Positions 15,483-25,123 of a DNA stretch of 64,000 nucleotides are shown in pieces. Origin of the DNA: CAYQXJ01 sp964421565 (GTDB taxonomy: Bacteria > Planctomycetota > Brocadiia > SM23-32); NCBI GenBank assembly GCA_964421565.1, contig CAYQXJ010000009.1:85123-149122 (forward strand). Direction: 5' to 3'. Below the pieces are notes generated by a model that worked only from the letters and a program-made list of their open reading frames with translations, did not search any database and was not told the origin of the DNA. Numbering within the stretch: the first letter of the stretch is position 1; each line of letters opens with the position of its first letter. The position numbers and the translations under genes are program-made.

Positions 15483-16730
15483 TCAGTCTGCGAACTTGCG
15501 GAAGATGAGCGACACGTTGTGACCGCCGAAGCCGAACGAGTTATTGATCACGGCCCTAATCCGGCGTGGCTGCGCTTCGTTGGGCACGAAGTTCAGGCTG
15601 CAACATTCGGGATCGGGGTCTTCCAGATTAATGGTGGGGGGGCAGACGCCTTCGTTGAGAGCCCAGATGCAGACGGCGCTTTCCACTGCACCCGATGCCC
15701 CGAGCAAGTGGCCGAATACGCTCTTGGAGGAGCTTACCGCGAGTTTGTGCGCGTGCTCCCTGAACAGGCTTACGATGGCCTTTGCCTCGACGTCGTCGCC
15801 GGCCGGTGTGCTGGTGCCGTGAGCATTGATGTAGTCGATGTCCTGAGGTTCCATGCCCGCGTCGCGCAGGGCGTTGGCCATGGCACGGGCGGCGCCCCTG
15901 CCTTCCGGCTCCGGCAGGGTGATGTGGTATGCATCGCTGCTGGCGCCGTAGCCGACGAGTTCGGCCCTAATCTGAGCGCCGCGGGCCCTGGCGTGTTCAA
16001 GCTCCTCCAGCACAACTATGCCTCCGCCCTCGGCCATGACGAAGCCATCTCGGTTGGCGTCGAACGGCCGGCTGGCACGGGTGGGTTCGTCGTTGCGCGT
16101 TGAGAGGGCTCTCATCTGCTGGAAGCCGCTCAATCCCATGGGCGTGACGGCAGCCTCGGCCCCGCCCGCCAGTTGTATGTCGGCCGTGCCGCGCGCCACG
16201 CACCGAAATGCTTCGCCGATGGCGTGGGACGAGGACGCGCAGGCGCTTGAGCAGGACATAGTCGGCCCGAGCAGGCCGGTGCGCATGGCAACCTGGCCGG
16301 CAGCGGCGTTCGTCATGAGTTTGGGTATCATGAGCGGGCTGGTCCGCCTCGGGCCGCTGTTCAGCAGTCGGGTGTGCTGTTCCTCGATCTCGTGCAGCCC
16401 GCCAATGCCGGTGCCGATGTAAGCACCGATGCGCTCCAGGTCTTCAGTGTCGAAATCCAGCCCGGCATCAGCGATGGCCGCGTCTGCGGCCACCAGGGCG
16501 AACTGCACAAACCGGTCGAGACGGCCCAGTTCGCGCTTGGTGAAGTGGTCGAGAGGGTCGAAGTCCTTCACCTCACCAGCGATGTGCACGTTGTAGTCGG
16601 AGATATCGAAAGCTGTGATGTGTCCGATGCCGCTCCTGCCGTCGCGCAGGGCGGGCCAGGCACTCTCTTTGCTGCTGCCCACTGGGCAGACAACCCCGAT
16701 ACCGGTCACGACCACCCGTCTGTCGCCCAT
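15483..16730 (-). CDS. fabF: 3-oxoacyl-[acyl-carrier-protein] synthase II
   Basis: 415 residues, full length for FabF. It elongates acyl-ACP by condensation with malonyl-ACP. The Cys-His-His triad is visible: the nucleophilic cysteine in SSACASSSHAIGEA, the first histidine in NAHGTSTPAGD, and the second in SVFGHLLGASGAVE. The N-terminal VVVTGIGVVCPVG and C-terminal NNSFGFGGHN motifs are standard. The start codon directly follows the acpP stop codon. Confidence 0.96.
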   Translation of the reverse strand: MGDRRVVVTGIGVVCPVGSSKESAWPALRDGRSGIGHITAFDISDYNVHIAGEVKDFDPLDHFTKRELGRLDRFVQFALVAADAAIADAGLDFDTEDLERIGAYIGTGIGGLHEIEEQHTRLLNSGPRRTSPLMIPKLMTNAAAGQVAMRTGLLGPTMSCSSACASSSHAIGEAFRCVARGTADIQLAGGAEAAVTPMGLSGFQQMRALSTRNDEPTRASRPFDANRDGFVMAEGGGIVVLEELEHARARGAQIRAELVGYGASSDAYHITLPEPEGRGAARAMANALRDAGMEPQDIDYINAHGTSTPAGDDVEAKAIVSLFREHAHKLAVSSSKSVFGHLLGASGAVESAVCIWALNEGVCPPTINLEDPDPECCSLNFVPNEAQPRRIRAVINNSFGFGGHNVSLIFRKFAD

Positions 16731-16967
16731 TTACTTGTTCTTCTCGATGTACTCGATTGCCTGTCCCACCGTCTCGATGCTTTGCGCTTCCTCATCGCTG
16801 ATGCTGATGTCGAAAGCTTCTTCCAGGTCGATGACAAGTTCCGCCATGTCGAGCGAGTCGCTCTGAAGGTCGTTGACGAAGTGTGTCTCGTCGGTGATCT
16901 GGTCTTCATCGACGCCCATGCGCTCAGCGACCAAGCTGATTACCTGCTGCCGAATGTCGTCGGACAC
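16731..16967 (-). CDS. acpP: Acyl carrier protein
   Basis: 78 residues, the expected size, with the phosphopantetheine attachment serine in the DSLDMAE motif near residue 37 and an overall acidic composition. It carries the growing acyl chain for the enzymes of this operon. AGGAGG-type bases occur just before the ATG. It sits between fabG and fabF as in many bacteria. Confidence 0.97.
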   Translation of the reverse strand: MSDDIRQQVISLVAERMGVDEDQITDETHFVNDLQSDSLDMAELVIDLEEAFDISISDEEAQSIETVGQAIEYIEKNK

Positions 16968-17099
16968 TTGAGTACCTCCTGCTTAGAAGAAGCATATGCT
17001 CTGACCTCGCGCTCAGCGGGCGGGGTCATGGGATTGGGCAGACTGAACGGCCGCACATTGTAACCAGCGCCGCCCTGTGTTCGCAAGCTCCCAGCCGCT

Positions 17100-17846
17100 T
17101 CACATTACCATGCCACCGTCGACACGTAGCACCTGTCCGGTCATGTATGCTGAATCCGGCCCGGCCAGAAAGCCCGCAACCGCCGCCACGTCCTGTGGGG
17201 TTCCCATGCGGCCGAGTGGGATCTGCTCGGAAAGGGCCTCGCGGGCATCATCGCTCAGCTTGTCCGTCATCGCAGTCTCGATGAAGCCGGGAGCGACCGC
17301 ATTGACGTTGATGTTGCGACCGGCAAACTCGCGCGCGGTGGTCTTCGTCAGGCCGATAACTCCGGCCTTACTGGCGCTGTAGTTCGCCTGGCCAGCGTTG
17401 CCTATAATGCCGACGACGCTCGCTACGTTGATGATGCGGCCCTCGCGCTGTTTCATCATCTGTCGGGCGACGGCCTTCGTGCCATTGAAGACGCCTGTAA
17501 GGTTGACGTTCAGAACCGCCTGCCAGTCCTCTTCGCTCATGCGGATCAGCAAGCCGTCGCGCGTAATGCCAGCGTTGTTGACCATCACGTCAGCACTGCC
17601 GAATGCCTCAACCACTCGCTTGACGGCATCCTGGAGCGCGTCCGAATCGCAAACGTTTGCCTGCAGAGCCATGAAGCGGGCCCCTGCTGCCTGGACCTCT
17701 GCGGCTGTCTGCTCCATATCGTCCAGGGCTATGTCGACGCCGGTCACACCCGCGCCCATTGCGGCCAGCCGCGCGCAGACGGCGCGCCCAATCCCCCGTG
17801 AGGCGCCAGTCACGATCGCGCACTTCCCGTCAAGTGGCTTCGTCAT
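17100..17846 (-). CDS. fabG: 3-oxoacyl-[acyl-carrier-protein] reductase
   Basis: 248 residues, a classical short-chain dehydrogenase that reduces 3-ketoacyl-ACP with NADPH. Visible motifs: TGASRGIGRAV (cofactor), NNAGI, the catalytic Ser in NVASVVG and YSASKAG with Tyr-x3-Lys, and the end DGGMVM. The ATG at 17846 is chosen because AGGAGG ends 9 bases before it; the ATG at 17855 directly abuts that site and the long extension to 18038 overlaps fabD. Confidence 0.95.
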   Translation of the reverse strand: MTKPLDGKCAIVTGASRGIGRAVCARLAAMGAGVTGVDIALDDMEQTAAEVQAAGARFMALQANVCDSDALQDAVKRVVEAFGSADVMVNNAGITRDGLLIRMSEEDWQAVLNVNLTGVFNGTKAVARQMMKQREGRIINVASVVGIIGNAGQANYSASKAGVIGLTKTTAREFAGRNINVNAVAPGFIETAMTDKLSDDAREALSEQIPLGRMGTPQDVAAVAGFLAGPDSAYMTGQVLRVDGGMVM

Positions 17847-17869
17847 CGGATTCATCCTCCTGCATGTTG

Positions 17870-18814
17870 TTACCTTCGCGGTTCCTTGAAGGCACGCACA
17901 TCGTCGATGCCGTTCACCGGGGTGCATGCGCAATGCCGGTCCGTGCGGCGTAGCAGGCCTGTCAGAACACGCCCCGGCCCGACTTCGTAGAAACGCCGGA
18001 TGCCCAGGTCGATGAGTCGGCGCTGGCACGCTACCCATCGCACTGGTTCTGTCACCTGTCGCACCAGCAACTGCCGGATCTCCTCGGTGCTCTGTGCGGG
18101 CGCCCCGGTAACATTGTGCACGACAGTTACTTTCGGTCGGCGCAGCTCGATGTCACGGATCAGTGGGCTAAGCCTGTCGGCGGCGGGCTGCATCAGCGGA
18201 CAGTGGAAGGCCCCCGCAACTTTCAATTGGATGGCACGCCGCGCGCCGGCTTCTTCGCACCTTTTGGCGGCGGCAGCGGCAGCGGTGTGCTCACCGCTGA
18301 TCACTACCTGTCCCGGACTGTTGTAGTTTGCAGGCCAGACATGGCCGCCGTCCTGTCGCACTCGTGTGCACGTGCGTTCGACAGTTTCGTCATCCAGGCC
18401 GATGATGGAGTACATTGTGCCCGGGTTCGCCTCGCACGCCTCCTGCATGTAGAGTCCTCGATGGCGAACGGCCCGGAGGGCTTCGCGCAGTCCAATGCCG
18501 CCGGCAGCGACGAGTGCCGTGTACTCTCCCAGGCTCAGGCCGGCGGCGCCGGCCGGGTGCAGGGGCTCGCCGAGGTCCTCCTCCATGGCCTGCAACGCAG
18601 CGATGCTCACGGCGAGGATGGCCGGTTGGGCGACATCGCTACGGGAGAGAGTCTCGATGGGCCCCTCGAAGCATATTCGGTCGAGGGGCAAACCGCTTTC
18701 TTCGGCAGCCAGGTCGAGCGTCGCCCGCGCGGCGGGGCTTGCTTCGGCGATGTTACGGCCCATGCCGACTTCCTGGGCTCCCTGGCCGGGGAAGAGCACT
18801 GCGAAGGTATCCAC
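17870..18814 (-). CDS. fabD: Malonyl CoA-acyl carrier protein transacylase
   Basis: 314 residues. It moves malonyl from CoA to ACP. The N-terminal LFPGQGAQ motif, the nucleophile serine in GLSLGEYTAL and the histidine in GAFHCPLM are present, plus the EVGPGRVLTGL end. The active-site context is G-L-S-L-G-E instead of the common G-H-S-L-G-E; I recall that variant from planctomycete sequences. It starts 25 bp after fabH and ends 23 bp before fabG. Confidence 0.95.
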   Translation of the reverse strand: MDTFAVLFPGQGAQEVGMGRNIAEASPAARATLDLAAEESGLPLDRICFEGPIETLSRSDVAQPAILAVSIAALQAMEEDLGEPLHPAGAAGLSLGEYTALVAAGGIGLREALRAVRHRGLYMQEACEANPGTMYSIIGLDDETVERTCTRVRQDGGHVWPANYNSPGQVVISGEHTAAAAAAKRCEEAGARRAIQLKVAGAFHCPLMQPAADRLSPLIRDIELRRPKVTVVHNVTGAPAQSTEEIRQLLVRQVTEPVRWVACQRRLIDLGIRRFYEVGPGRVLTGLLRRTDRHCACTPVNGIDDVRAFKEPRR

Positions 18815-18839
18815 GGCGGCCTCCGATGTGTGCCTGATC

Positions 18840-19847
18840 TCAGTAGCGCAGCAGTGTGGCGCCCCAGGTTAGGCCGCCGCCAAACGCGAGCAGCAGCACA
18901 AGGTCGCCCCTGGCCAATTCGCCGTTTTGCTCAGCCTCGGCCATGGCCAGGGGGATGGAAGCGGCGGAGGTATTGCCCACCTGGTCTATGTTCATGTATG
19001 CCTTCTCCAGTGCAATGCCGCTCCGCTCGCAGGCGCTCTTGATGATGCGGATATTGCTCTGGTGGGGCACCACCATGTTGATGTCGGACAGTTGCACACC
19101 AGTCCGTTCGGGAATGCGCAGGATGAGTTCCGTCAGTTTGTTGACAGCGAGTTTGAACACATCACGGCCCTTAAGTTGGATGAAGTGCTCGCGCGCCTTC
19201 ACCGTTTCGTGGGAAGCGGGTCGGCGTGAGGCGCCCGCCGGCACGATCAAGATGTCGGGCCACGAGCCGTCAGAGCCCAGTTCCGAATAGATCAGCTCGC
19301 TGTCGGTTTCGGCCCGGCGCAGGATAGCTGCACCGGCGCCGTCGCCGAAGAGAATGCATGAGCCCCGGTCTTCGTAATCGGTTATACGGGAGAGTGTTTC
19401 AGCGCCGATAAGCATGACGTTGTTAGCGATACCGTTCGCCACGAGCCCGGCAGCGCAGGTCATGCCATAGATGAAGCCGCTGCACGCGGCCTCCAGATCG
19501 AATGCCAGCGCGTCGGTGGCGCCAAGCTGGGCTTGCACTATGCACGCCGTGGCGGGGAACAGGTGATCGGGTGTGCAGGTTGCCACCAGAATTGCGTCCA
19601 GGGCGGCAGCATCCATGTTGGCTTGCTGCAGCGCCTGGACGGCGGCTGCCCTGGCGAGGTCGCTTGTAGCTTCATCATCGGCGGCGATGCGTCGCTCGCG
19701 GATGCCCGTGCGGGGCACTATCCACTCGTCCGCGGTATCCACCATCTGCTCCAGATCGTGGTTGGTCAGCAGGCGATCAGGCAGGTAGCTGCCCAGTGCT
19801 GCGATCTCCACGGGCAGTGAATGCTCGGTGTGCATGGAATATCTCAT
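18840..19847 (-). CDS. fabH: 3-oxoacyl-[acyl-carrier-protein] synthase III
   Basis: 335 residues. It starts fatty-acid synthesis by condensing acetyl-CoA with malonyl-ACP. The catalytic Cys in EAACSGFIYG, His in VPHQSNIRI and Asn in VGNTSAASIP form the KAS III triad. The N-terminal DEWIVPRTGIRERR motif is typical. The start is ambiguous: ATG 19847, ATG 19835 and further codons all lack a good Shine-Dalgarno site. The order plsX-fabH-fabD-fabG-acpP-fabF is the common bacterial one. Confidence 0.95.
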   Translation of the reverse strand: MRYSMHTEHSLPVEIAALGSYLPDRLLTNHDLEQMVDTADEWIVPRTGIRERRIAADDEATSDLARAAAVQALQQANMDAAALDAILVATCTPDHLFPATACIVQAQLGATDALAFDLEAACSGFIYGMTCAAGLVANGIANNVMLIGAETLSRITDYEDRGSCILFGDGAGAAILRRAETDSELIYSELGSDGSWPDILIVPAGASRRPASHETVKAREHFIQLKGRDVFKLAVNKLTELILRIPERTGVQLSDINMVVPHQSNIRIIKSACERSGIALEKAYMNIDQVGNTSAASIPLAMAEAEQNGELARGDLVLLLAFGGGLTWGATLLRY

Positions 19848-19891
19848 AGGAGTTCAGTAGGGCGGCGCTTGTTCCGGCTGCCGCAACGGTG

Positions 19892-20998
19892 CTACATCTT
19901 GACGCCTCGCGCAGCGGCGTCCCTGAGGATGGCCTCTTCGATACGTTCGTTGACGTGACACTCGACGAAACTTCGCGCCTCGCGCACGGCGTTGCAGATA
20001 GCGCGCGCGTCGGAGGTGCCATGCGTGATTATGGTGATACCGTTCACCCCGAGCAACGGGGCGCCGCCGTACTCACTGTAGTCGGCGCAGTGCTTGAGGT
20101 GGCCGAACAGGTCCTTGCACAGCAGGTAGCCCGCCTTATACCGCAGGCTGCCCCCGACTTCACCCCGCAGCCAGTCGATAAGTTTGAGCACAAGGCTCTC
20201 GCCAACTTTCAGTAGCACGTTGCCCACGAAGCCGTCGCAGATGAGTATCTCGCAGCCGTGGCCGAAGAATGCCTCGGGCTCCACATTGCCCACGAAGTTC
20301 AGCTCGGCGTTGCTCAGCAGCTCAAACGCTTGTTTGCTCACCTCGTTGCCCTTGGCTTCCTCGCTTCCTACGTTCAGCAAACCCACCCGCGGGTTATCCA
20401 GGCCGAGTATTCCTTCGGCGAAGACACTGGCCATGATGCCGTACTGCAGCAGGTGGACGGGTTTGCAGTCCACGTTGGCGCCGACGTCGATGGCCACCCC
20501 GACGTGATCGATGATTTGCATGGCGGCCGCGATTCCGGGCCGCTGAACTCCCCTCAGTCGGCCCAGTTTCAGGGCGCTTGCGGCGACCACTGCGCCGGTA
20601 TTCCCCGCGCTGACAAACGCGTCGGCTTCACCTGCCGCGACCATCCTGACGCCGACAGCGACGGAGGAGTTTCGCTTCTCGCGGAGGGCCTGCACGGGCG
20701 ATTCGTGCATGCCGATATGCTCTGGCGCGTCGACTACGACTACGTTGGGGGGCACCGAAGGTAGTGCGGCCGTGATGGCCTCTACCTCGTCGGCTGGTCC
20801 GCACAGCAGTATGCGTGAATCGCTGTAGAGTTCTGCGGCCTGCAGCGCACCGGCCACACGCTCCGCCATGGGGGCGTCGCCGCCTGAGGCATCCACCGCG
20901 ACGCGGGCCACCACGGAGGTGAGGCTATCAGCGCGAAGGCCGGTGGAGGCCGCCTGCCGTCGACTCTCCGCCATGCTGTCACGAACGGGATGGCTCAT
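19892..20998 (-). CDS. plsX: Phosphate acyltransferase PlsX
   Basis: 368 residues. It makes acyl-phosphate from acyl-ACP for phospholipid synthesis. Recognised by VAVDASGGDAPMAERV, FVSAGNTGAVVAAS, DVGANVDCKPVHL, and YGGAPLLGVNG near the end. The N-terminal ~30 residues before VAVDASGG are longer than usual, so the true start may be internal. It lies 15 bp downstream of rpmF in the same operon. Confidence 0.95.
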   Translation of the reverse strand: MSHPVRDSMAESRRQAASTGLRADSLTSVVARVAVDASGGDAPMAERVAGALQAAELYSDSRILLCGPADEVEAITAALPSVPPNVVVVDAPEHIGMHESPVQALREKRNSSVAVGVRMVAAGEADAFVSAGNTGAVVAASALKLGRLRGVQRPGIAAAMQIIDHVGVAIDVGANVDCKPVHLLQYGIMASVFAEGILGLDNPRVGLLNVGSEEAKGNEVSKQAFELLSNAELNFVGNVEPEAFFGHGCEILICDGFVGNVLLKVGESLVLKLIDWLRGEVGGSLRYKAGYLLCKDLFGHLKHCADYSEYGGAPLLGVNGITIITHGTSDARAICNAVREARSFVECHVNERIEEAILRDAAARGVKM

Positions 20999-21013
20999 CG
21001 GGGCGATCTCGCC

Positions 21014-21238
21014 TTATCGTTCGACTTCTATGACGGCCTTGCCTCGATAATGTCCGCAGTTGGGGCAGACGGCATGGGGTTGCTTGGGCTGGTTACAGTT
21101 GTTGCAGAAGAACCTGTCCGACCGGCTGCCGGGGGCACGTACTTTCTGGCTCCGCGGCACGTTTGGCTCGGCCAGTTTGTAGTGAGTCCTGCGTTTGCGC
21201 TTTCGCGCCTTACTTGTACGCCTTTTCGGCACAGCCAT
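21014..21238 (-). CDS. rpmF: 50S ribosomal protein L32
   Basis: 74 residues. It begins MAVPKRRTSKARKRKRR as L32 proteins do and has a zinc ribbon of two pairs, CNNC and CPNC. The ATG at 21238 is chosen because the protein begins there in all families known to me; the ORF extension to 21346 is not L32-like. It is the first gene of the fatty-acid operon, a common rpmF-plsX linkage. Confidence 0.95.
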   Translation of the reverse strand: MAVPKRRTSKARKRKRRTHYKLAEPNVPRSQKVRAPGSRSDRFFCNNCNQPKQPHAVCPNCGHYRGKAVIEVER

Positions 21239-21408
21239 GGGATCACCTCGTGGAGTGTGCGCTTCGTGGATCAGTACGCGGCATCGCCGACGCTGCTCCG
21301 CCGCAAAGCGGGTGGGCATCGGGTCGGGCACGTTCTTTGGAGACAAGGCCCCGCGCCCACATCAGCACGGAGCGAAGCCGCGCCCTTGCCGACCGTTCAA
21401 GGTGGCAT

Positions 21409-21438
21409 ATTCTACCGGCCGAGGCGGCCATGTGTCAA
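21409..21438 (-). promoter_or_regulatory. Promoter of the rpmF-plsX-fab operon
   Basis: Minus-strand perfect TTGACA (21438-21433) and TAGAAT (21414-21409) spaced 18 bp. Transcription would start near 21402, giving a leader of about 165 bases before rpmF. No gene is seen in that leader. Confidence 0.7.
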
Positions 21439-21467
21439 ACACCGCAAGTGTCTACGGGGCGCCGGCT

Positions 21468-21962
21468 CTATGCGCTTAGCTCCGATAGCCTTCTGCTGAG
21501 CTGCCCGATGTGATCCATCTCCTCGGCTATCAAGCGCTCAACATCGGAGCGACCCAGACCCTCGGGGACAGCACGCAGCAACCCGAGGAAGAACACCACT
21601 GAGTCCTTCTCAAACTGGATGGCTCTGCTCAGGACTTTGGCGGCGTCATCGGCCTCGGCCAAAGCGTCCGCGAGCTGCTGCTGGACGTTGAACACGTGGG
21701 TTTCGGCGGCCGCCCTCAGGTAACTTGCGGCTTCGCCGTTGGGGTCATAGTTCGCTGTAAACGGTGACCTGCCCGAAAGGGCTCTTTTTATCTCCGCGAA
21801 CAGTTCCTCGTGATCTTCCTCCATCTCGGCCAGTTCGCTTAGTGTTTGGCGAACCGAGGGTTCAGCAGCCTGCGCGGCGGCCGAGCGGTAAAACCGCCCG
21901 CCATTGCGCTCAATCTGCAGAGCCATCTCGAGCACCTCTTCGGCGTTGAACGGTGCAGCCAC
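21468..21962 (-). CDS. Rubrerythrin-like ferritin-family diiron protein
   Basis: 164 residues forming a four-helix bundle with di-iron ligand patterns: ERNGGRFY, EEDHEELF, FEKDSVVFF and EEMDHIGQL. There is no C-terminal rubredoxin domain, so it is a short rubrerythrin relative, probably cytoplasmic and tied to peroxide or iron handling. The GTG at 21962 is chosen: GGAGG ends 10 bases upstream and the sequence FNAEEVLEMALQIERNG then begins at the usual distance. An upstream ATG at 21998 is the alternative. Confidence 0.8.
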   Translation of the reverse strand: MAAPFNAEEVLEMALQIERNGGRFYRSAAAQAAEPSVRQTLSELAEMEEDHEELFAEIKRALSGRSPFTANYDPNGEAASYLRAAAETHVFNVQQQLADALAEADDAAKVLSRAIQFEKDSVVFFLGLLRAVPEGLGRSDVERLIAEEMDHIGQLSRRLSELSA

Positions 21963-22009
21963 TATGAGCAAACCTCCATACATTTCTGATGGATGCATCG
22001 GGAGTCCGT

Positions 22010-25000
22010 TTAGTCTTCCGGCGGCGGAACTCCGTAGAGCACGATCTCGCCCGAATGGAAGCCGGCGGCCAGGTGAATCTGATTCGGGCTGAACGATACT
22101 GCTCGCGGACTACCCGCAGGTTCGGCAGACCAGAGCAGGGCAGCGGAGTCTACCTCCCAAACATGCAGGCGCGCCGCCATGATCCCACCTGCCGCGGCGG
22201 CCAGCAGACGCCCGTCCGGAGAGAATGCGAGGCTCTGGACGAGGCCTGACACCGGCGGCAAAGTCACCAGCGGCTGGGCGCTCTGGACGTCCCAGATGGT
22301 TACGATGCGGTCATATCCGAAGGTATCCCTCTCTTCCCGGTGAGCGGTAGCCAGGCGTCGACCGTCCGGCCCAAAGGCGAGGGCTTCCATGCTGCCGGCT
22401 GTCGCCAGTTCGCCCGCGACCCGACGGTCCTCCACATGCCAGAGTATGACACCGCCCCCGCTCTGCGCCAGGGCCACCAGGGGCTGCGTGGGAGAGTGCG
22501 CAGCCGGCGCCCGGCCGGCCAGCAGTTCACCCGCTTCGGGTGTCGACCTGGTGGGCCATATGCGAGCCTTCTGCGCATCGGCAGCCAGCAGGCTTTCCCC
22601 CCTGGCGGTGAACTGCACGCACATGACTTCCCTTTCACCGAATACAGCTCGGCCGTCCAGCACACGGTCCCGAAGCGACCACACCTGCACCTGCCCGTCC
22701 TGCGTGCCCAAGGCAAGCAAGTGGCCGTCGGGTGCCGTCGCTGCGCAAGTGACCACTCCTCCCGGACTCAGGCGCCCCTGTGGACTCAGATCGGGTAGAG
22801 ACCAGAAGGCCACTGGCTGCAGATCAGTTTCGCTCTTTGTGGCGCTCACCAGCAAACTGCCGTCTGCGACAAACGACAGTGACTCCACCCAGCCAGGATG
22901 GGCTGCAACTGCACGGGTGGTGCCAAGCTTGTGAGCTGCCGCCGGGCGGACAACCAGTCCCAGATGGCGTCTCATGTGTGCATGTTTCTGCGTCCATTCC
23001 TCTGTTTGCTCGCCGTCTGCGAGAACCGAGCTCAGGGATGCCAGCACTTCCTGCGCCTGACGCCATTGCTGGCGAGAAACCGCCAGGTCGAAGGCCAGAA
23101 CGTGCTGGTGCAGGTAGTGTTCCTGCGGACGGGTCCGCGCCTTGTGCAGCAGCTCTTGGGCAGGTTCGCGGTACGTAGCGCCCGGTTCTGACTGGAGGAA
23201 CTGCTCAAGTCGGCTTACCGCATCCTGGCGTGTGTAGGCGCGCTCCACCTCCGTGCGCACCGCTTCCCAAGCGGCGGTGTCGAAATCGGATTGGGCATCG
23301 AGCAGCGTGGCGCGCAGATCCCCATATTCCTCTGGCAGGCGGTTGGCGAGTTGCGACACTTCGCGTGCGTGCGCGCGCGCGGCCGCATAGTCCTGCTGCC
23401 GCAGCAGACGGAGAAACTCTGACAGGGCGTCGGAAACGGCGCGTTGCGCGCTGCGGCGCACTTCCCGGCGCAAGTAGTCGAAGTCGGCCTCCTCGGGGAA
23501 GGCAGCGGCGAAGTCCTCAAGGCCCCAGAGCGCGCGCTGCCACTCGCCTTGACGGAGCAACTGTTCTACGCGTTGTCTGGCGTTGTCTGCGCCGGCCAAC
23601 CAGCCCTGCAGCCTCTCCCGTTCCTTGCGGAGCCCGGCCATCCTGGCCGCCATATCAGAGAGCCTGGCGCCGAATATGAATGTGAGCGTCACCATCACAA
23701 GCCCCGCCACTGCCAGCGGCGTCAGGACGCGCCGGTTGCGCCAGCACCACTTGCGCAACCTGTAGAGGGGGGTGGCCGGTCGGGCAGTGATTGGCCGGTC
23801 CGCCAGCCAGTTCTCAAGGTCTTCACCGAGGGCGTCGACGCTGGGGTAACGCTCAGCCTTGTCGCGCGCCACGGCCGTCAGCAGTATGATTTCGAGGTCG
23901 GGGTCGATGTGCGGATGCAGCGCACTGGGGCGGACGGGCTCAGAGGTGTTGAGCACCTCGATGAACCGCATCCCTCTTGTCTGCTCGACAGGGTAGGGCA
24001 GTACCCCCACCACCATCTCGAAGAGAATAGCGCCGAGGGCGAAGACATCGGTCTGTTCGTCCACCTGTGACTGATGCCCCAGGGCCTGCTCCGGGCTCAT
24101 GTAGCGCGGAGTCCCGAACATCTCGCCGCTGACGGTCAGCATGCTGAACTCCCGCCCCTCTGCGTCGGCAGAGACGCGAGAGAGACCGAAGTCCAGGATG
24201 CGCGGTCGCTCCATCTCGTCGACGATGATGTTGCCCGGCTTCAGGTCGCGGTGAACGACGCCGTGCTCGTGGGCGTAGCTGACTGCATCGCACACGCGCA
24301 CGATCAAGCGGCACATCTGCTGGTGGCTTAGTTCGTTATCCCTGGCGTAGGAGAGCAGGTCTTTGCCCTCCACATACTCCATGGTGAAGTACGGCTGCCC
24401 TGCCACTTCCCCGTATTCATACACGGGTACGATGCCCGGATGCTGCAACAGGGCGACTGCCTGGGCCTCGCGCTCGAACCGGCGGGTCATGCGCGGTGAG
24501 GCGAACTGCCCGCCGCGCATCACCTTCAGCGCCACCACGCGCGAGGGGCGCAGTTGCCTCGCCTTGAACACGGCGCCCATGCCGCCGCTGGCGATGAAGT
24601 CAAGTATCTCGTAACGCCCCCGGAACTGCTCCTTCATCCATTCGACGGCCTGGCGGGCTTTCTGTATGCGTTCCCGCGTGTCGGCACCCTCGGCAGGCCC
24701 AGGCATCGCTTCCCGCGCCCCCGCCCGGGCGGTCGGCAGTGTTCTGGCCGTAGGAAGGGGGTCTTCGCCTGTGAGCGGCTCGCCGCAGTGCGGGCACTGC
24801 TCCGGACGTTCCTCGGCCGGGACGGTGAGTTCGCGCTGGCAGCCAGGGCAGTTGAAGCGGATCCGTCGGCCTGCCCCGGCCTGCTGGCCCCTTGGCCGGC
24901 GGAGGGTATCGTCGGTTGCAGTTGACGGCTCCGAGTCTTCCGTCCCGTGCCGGGATGTGCTGCGCGCCGTGATGACGGTGTCGTCCTGCTCGCCGCGCCG

Positions 25001-25111
25001 TACGGGCACAGACTGGCCGCAGTGGGGGCACAGAATAAGGGTGGCCTCGCTCGGCGCTGCGATTTCCGCTTCACACTGGGGGCACTGTATGCGCACGCAC
25101 TCTCCGGTCAT
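22010..25111 (-). CDS. Ser/Thr protein kinase with zinc ribbons, TM segment and WD40 repeats
   Basis: 1033 residues from the ATG at 25111. Two CxxC-x14-17-CxxC zinc ribbons lie at residues ~10-31 and ~88-109. A Hanks-type kinase domain (~166-430) shows GGMGAVFK, the VALK lysine, HRDLKPGN, DFGLSR and PRYMSPEQ. A single transmembrane helix (~470-490) follows, then a coiled or helical stretch, then a WD40-like region from ~740 (for example LAFSPDGRLLA, VTIWDVQ). The kinase faces the cytoplasm; with a single helix the WD40 part would be outside, unless the topology differs. It lies 58 bp after trpA but has its own TATAAT box. Such kinases are abundant in Planctomycetota. Confidence 0.9.
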   Translation of the reverse strand: MTGECVRIQCPQCEAEIAAPSEATLILCPHCGQSVPVRRGEQDDTVITARSTSRHGTEDSEPSTATDDTLRRPRGQQAGAGRRIRFNCPGCQRELTVPAEERPEQCPHCGEPLTGEDPLPTARTLPTARAGAREAMPGPAEGADTRERIQKARQAVEWMKEQFRGRYEILDFIASGGMGAVFKARQLRPSRVVALKVMRGGQFASPRMTRRFEREAQAVALLQHPGIVPVYEYGEVAGQPYFTMEYVEGKDLLSYARDNELSHQQMCRLIVRVCDAVSYAHEHGVVHRDLKPGNIIVDEMERPRILDFGLSRVSADAEGREFSMLTVSGEMFGTPRYMSPEQALGHQSQVDEQTDVFALGAILFEMVVGVLPYPVEQTRGMRFIEVLNTSEPVRPSALHPHIDPDLEIILLTAVARDKAERYPSVDALGEDLENWLADRPITARPATPLYRLRKWCWRNRRVLTPLAVAGLVMVTLTFIFGARLSDMAARMAGLRKERERLQGWLAGADNARQRVEQLLRQGEWQRALWGLEDFAAAFPEEADFDYLRREVRRSAQRAVSDALSEFLRLLRQQDYAAARAHAREVSQLANRLPEEYGDLRATLLDAQSDFDTAAWEAVRTEVERAYTRQDAVSRLEQFLQSEPGATYREPAQELLHKARTRPQEHYLHQHVLAFDLAVSRQQWRQAQEVLASLSSVLADGEQTEEWTQKHAHMRRHLGLVVRPAAAHKLGTTRAVAAHPGWVESLSFVADGSLLVSATKSETDLQPVAFWSLPDLSPQGRLSPGGVVTCAATAPDGHLLALGTQDGQVQVWSLRDRVLDGRAVFGEREVMCVQFTARGESLLAADAQKARIWPTRSTPEAGELLAGRAPAAHSPTQPLVALAQSGGGVILWHVEDRRVAGELATAGSMEALAFGPDGRRLATAHREERDTFGYDRIVTIWDVQSAQPLVTLPPVSGLVQSLAFSPDGRLLAAAAGGIMAARLHVWEVDSAALLWSAEPAGSPRAVSFSPNQIHLAAGFHSGEIVLYGVPPPED

Positions 25112-25123
25112 GGGACCTAACGC

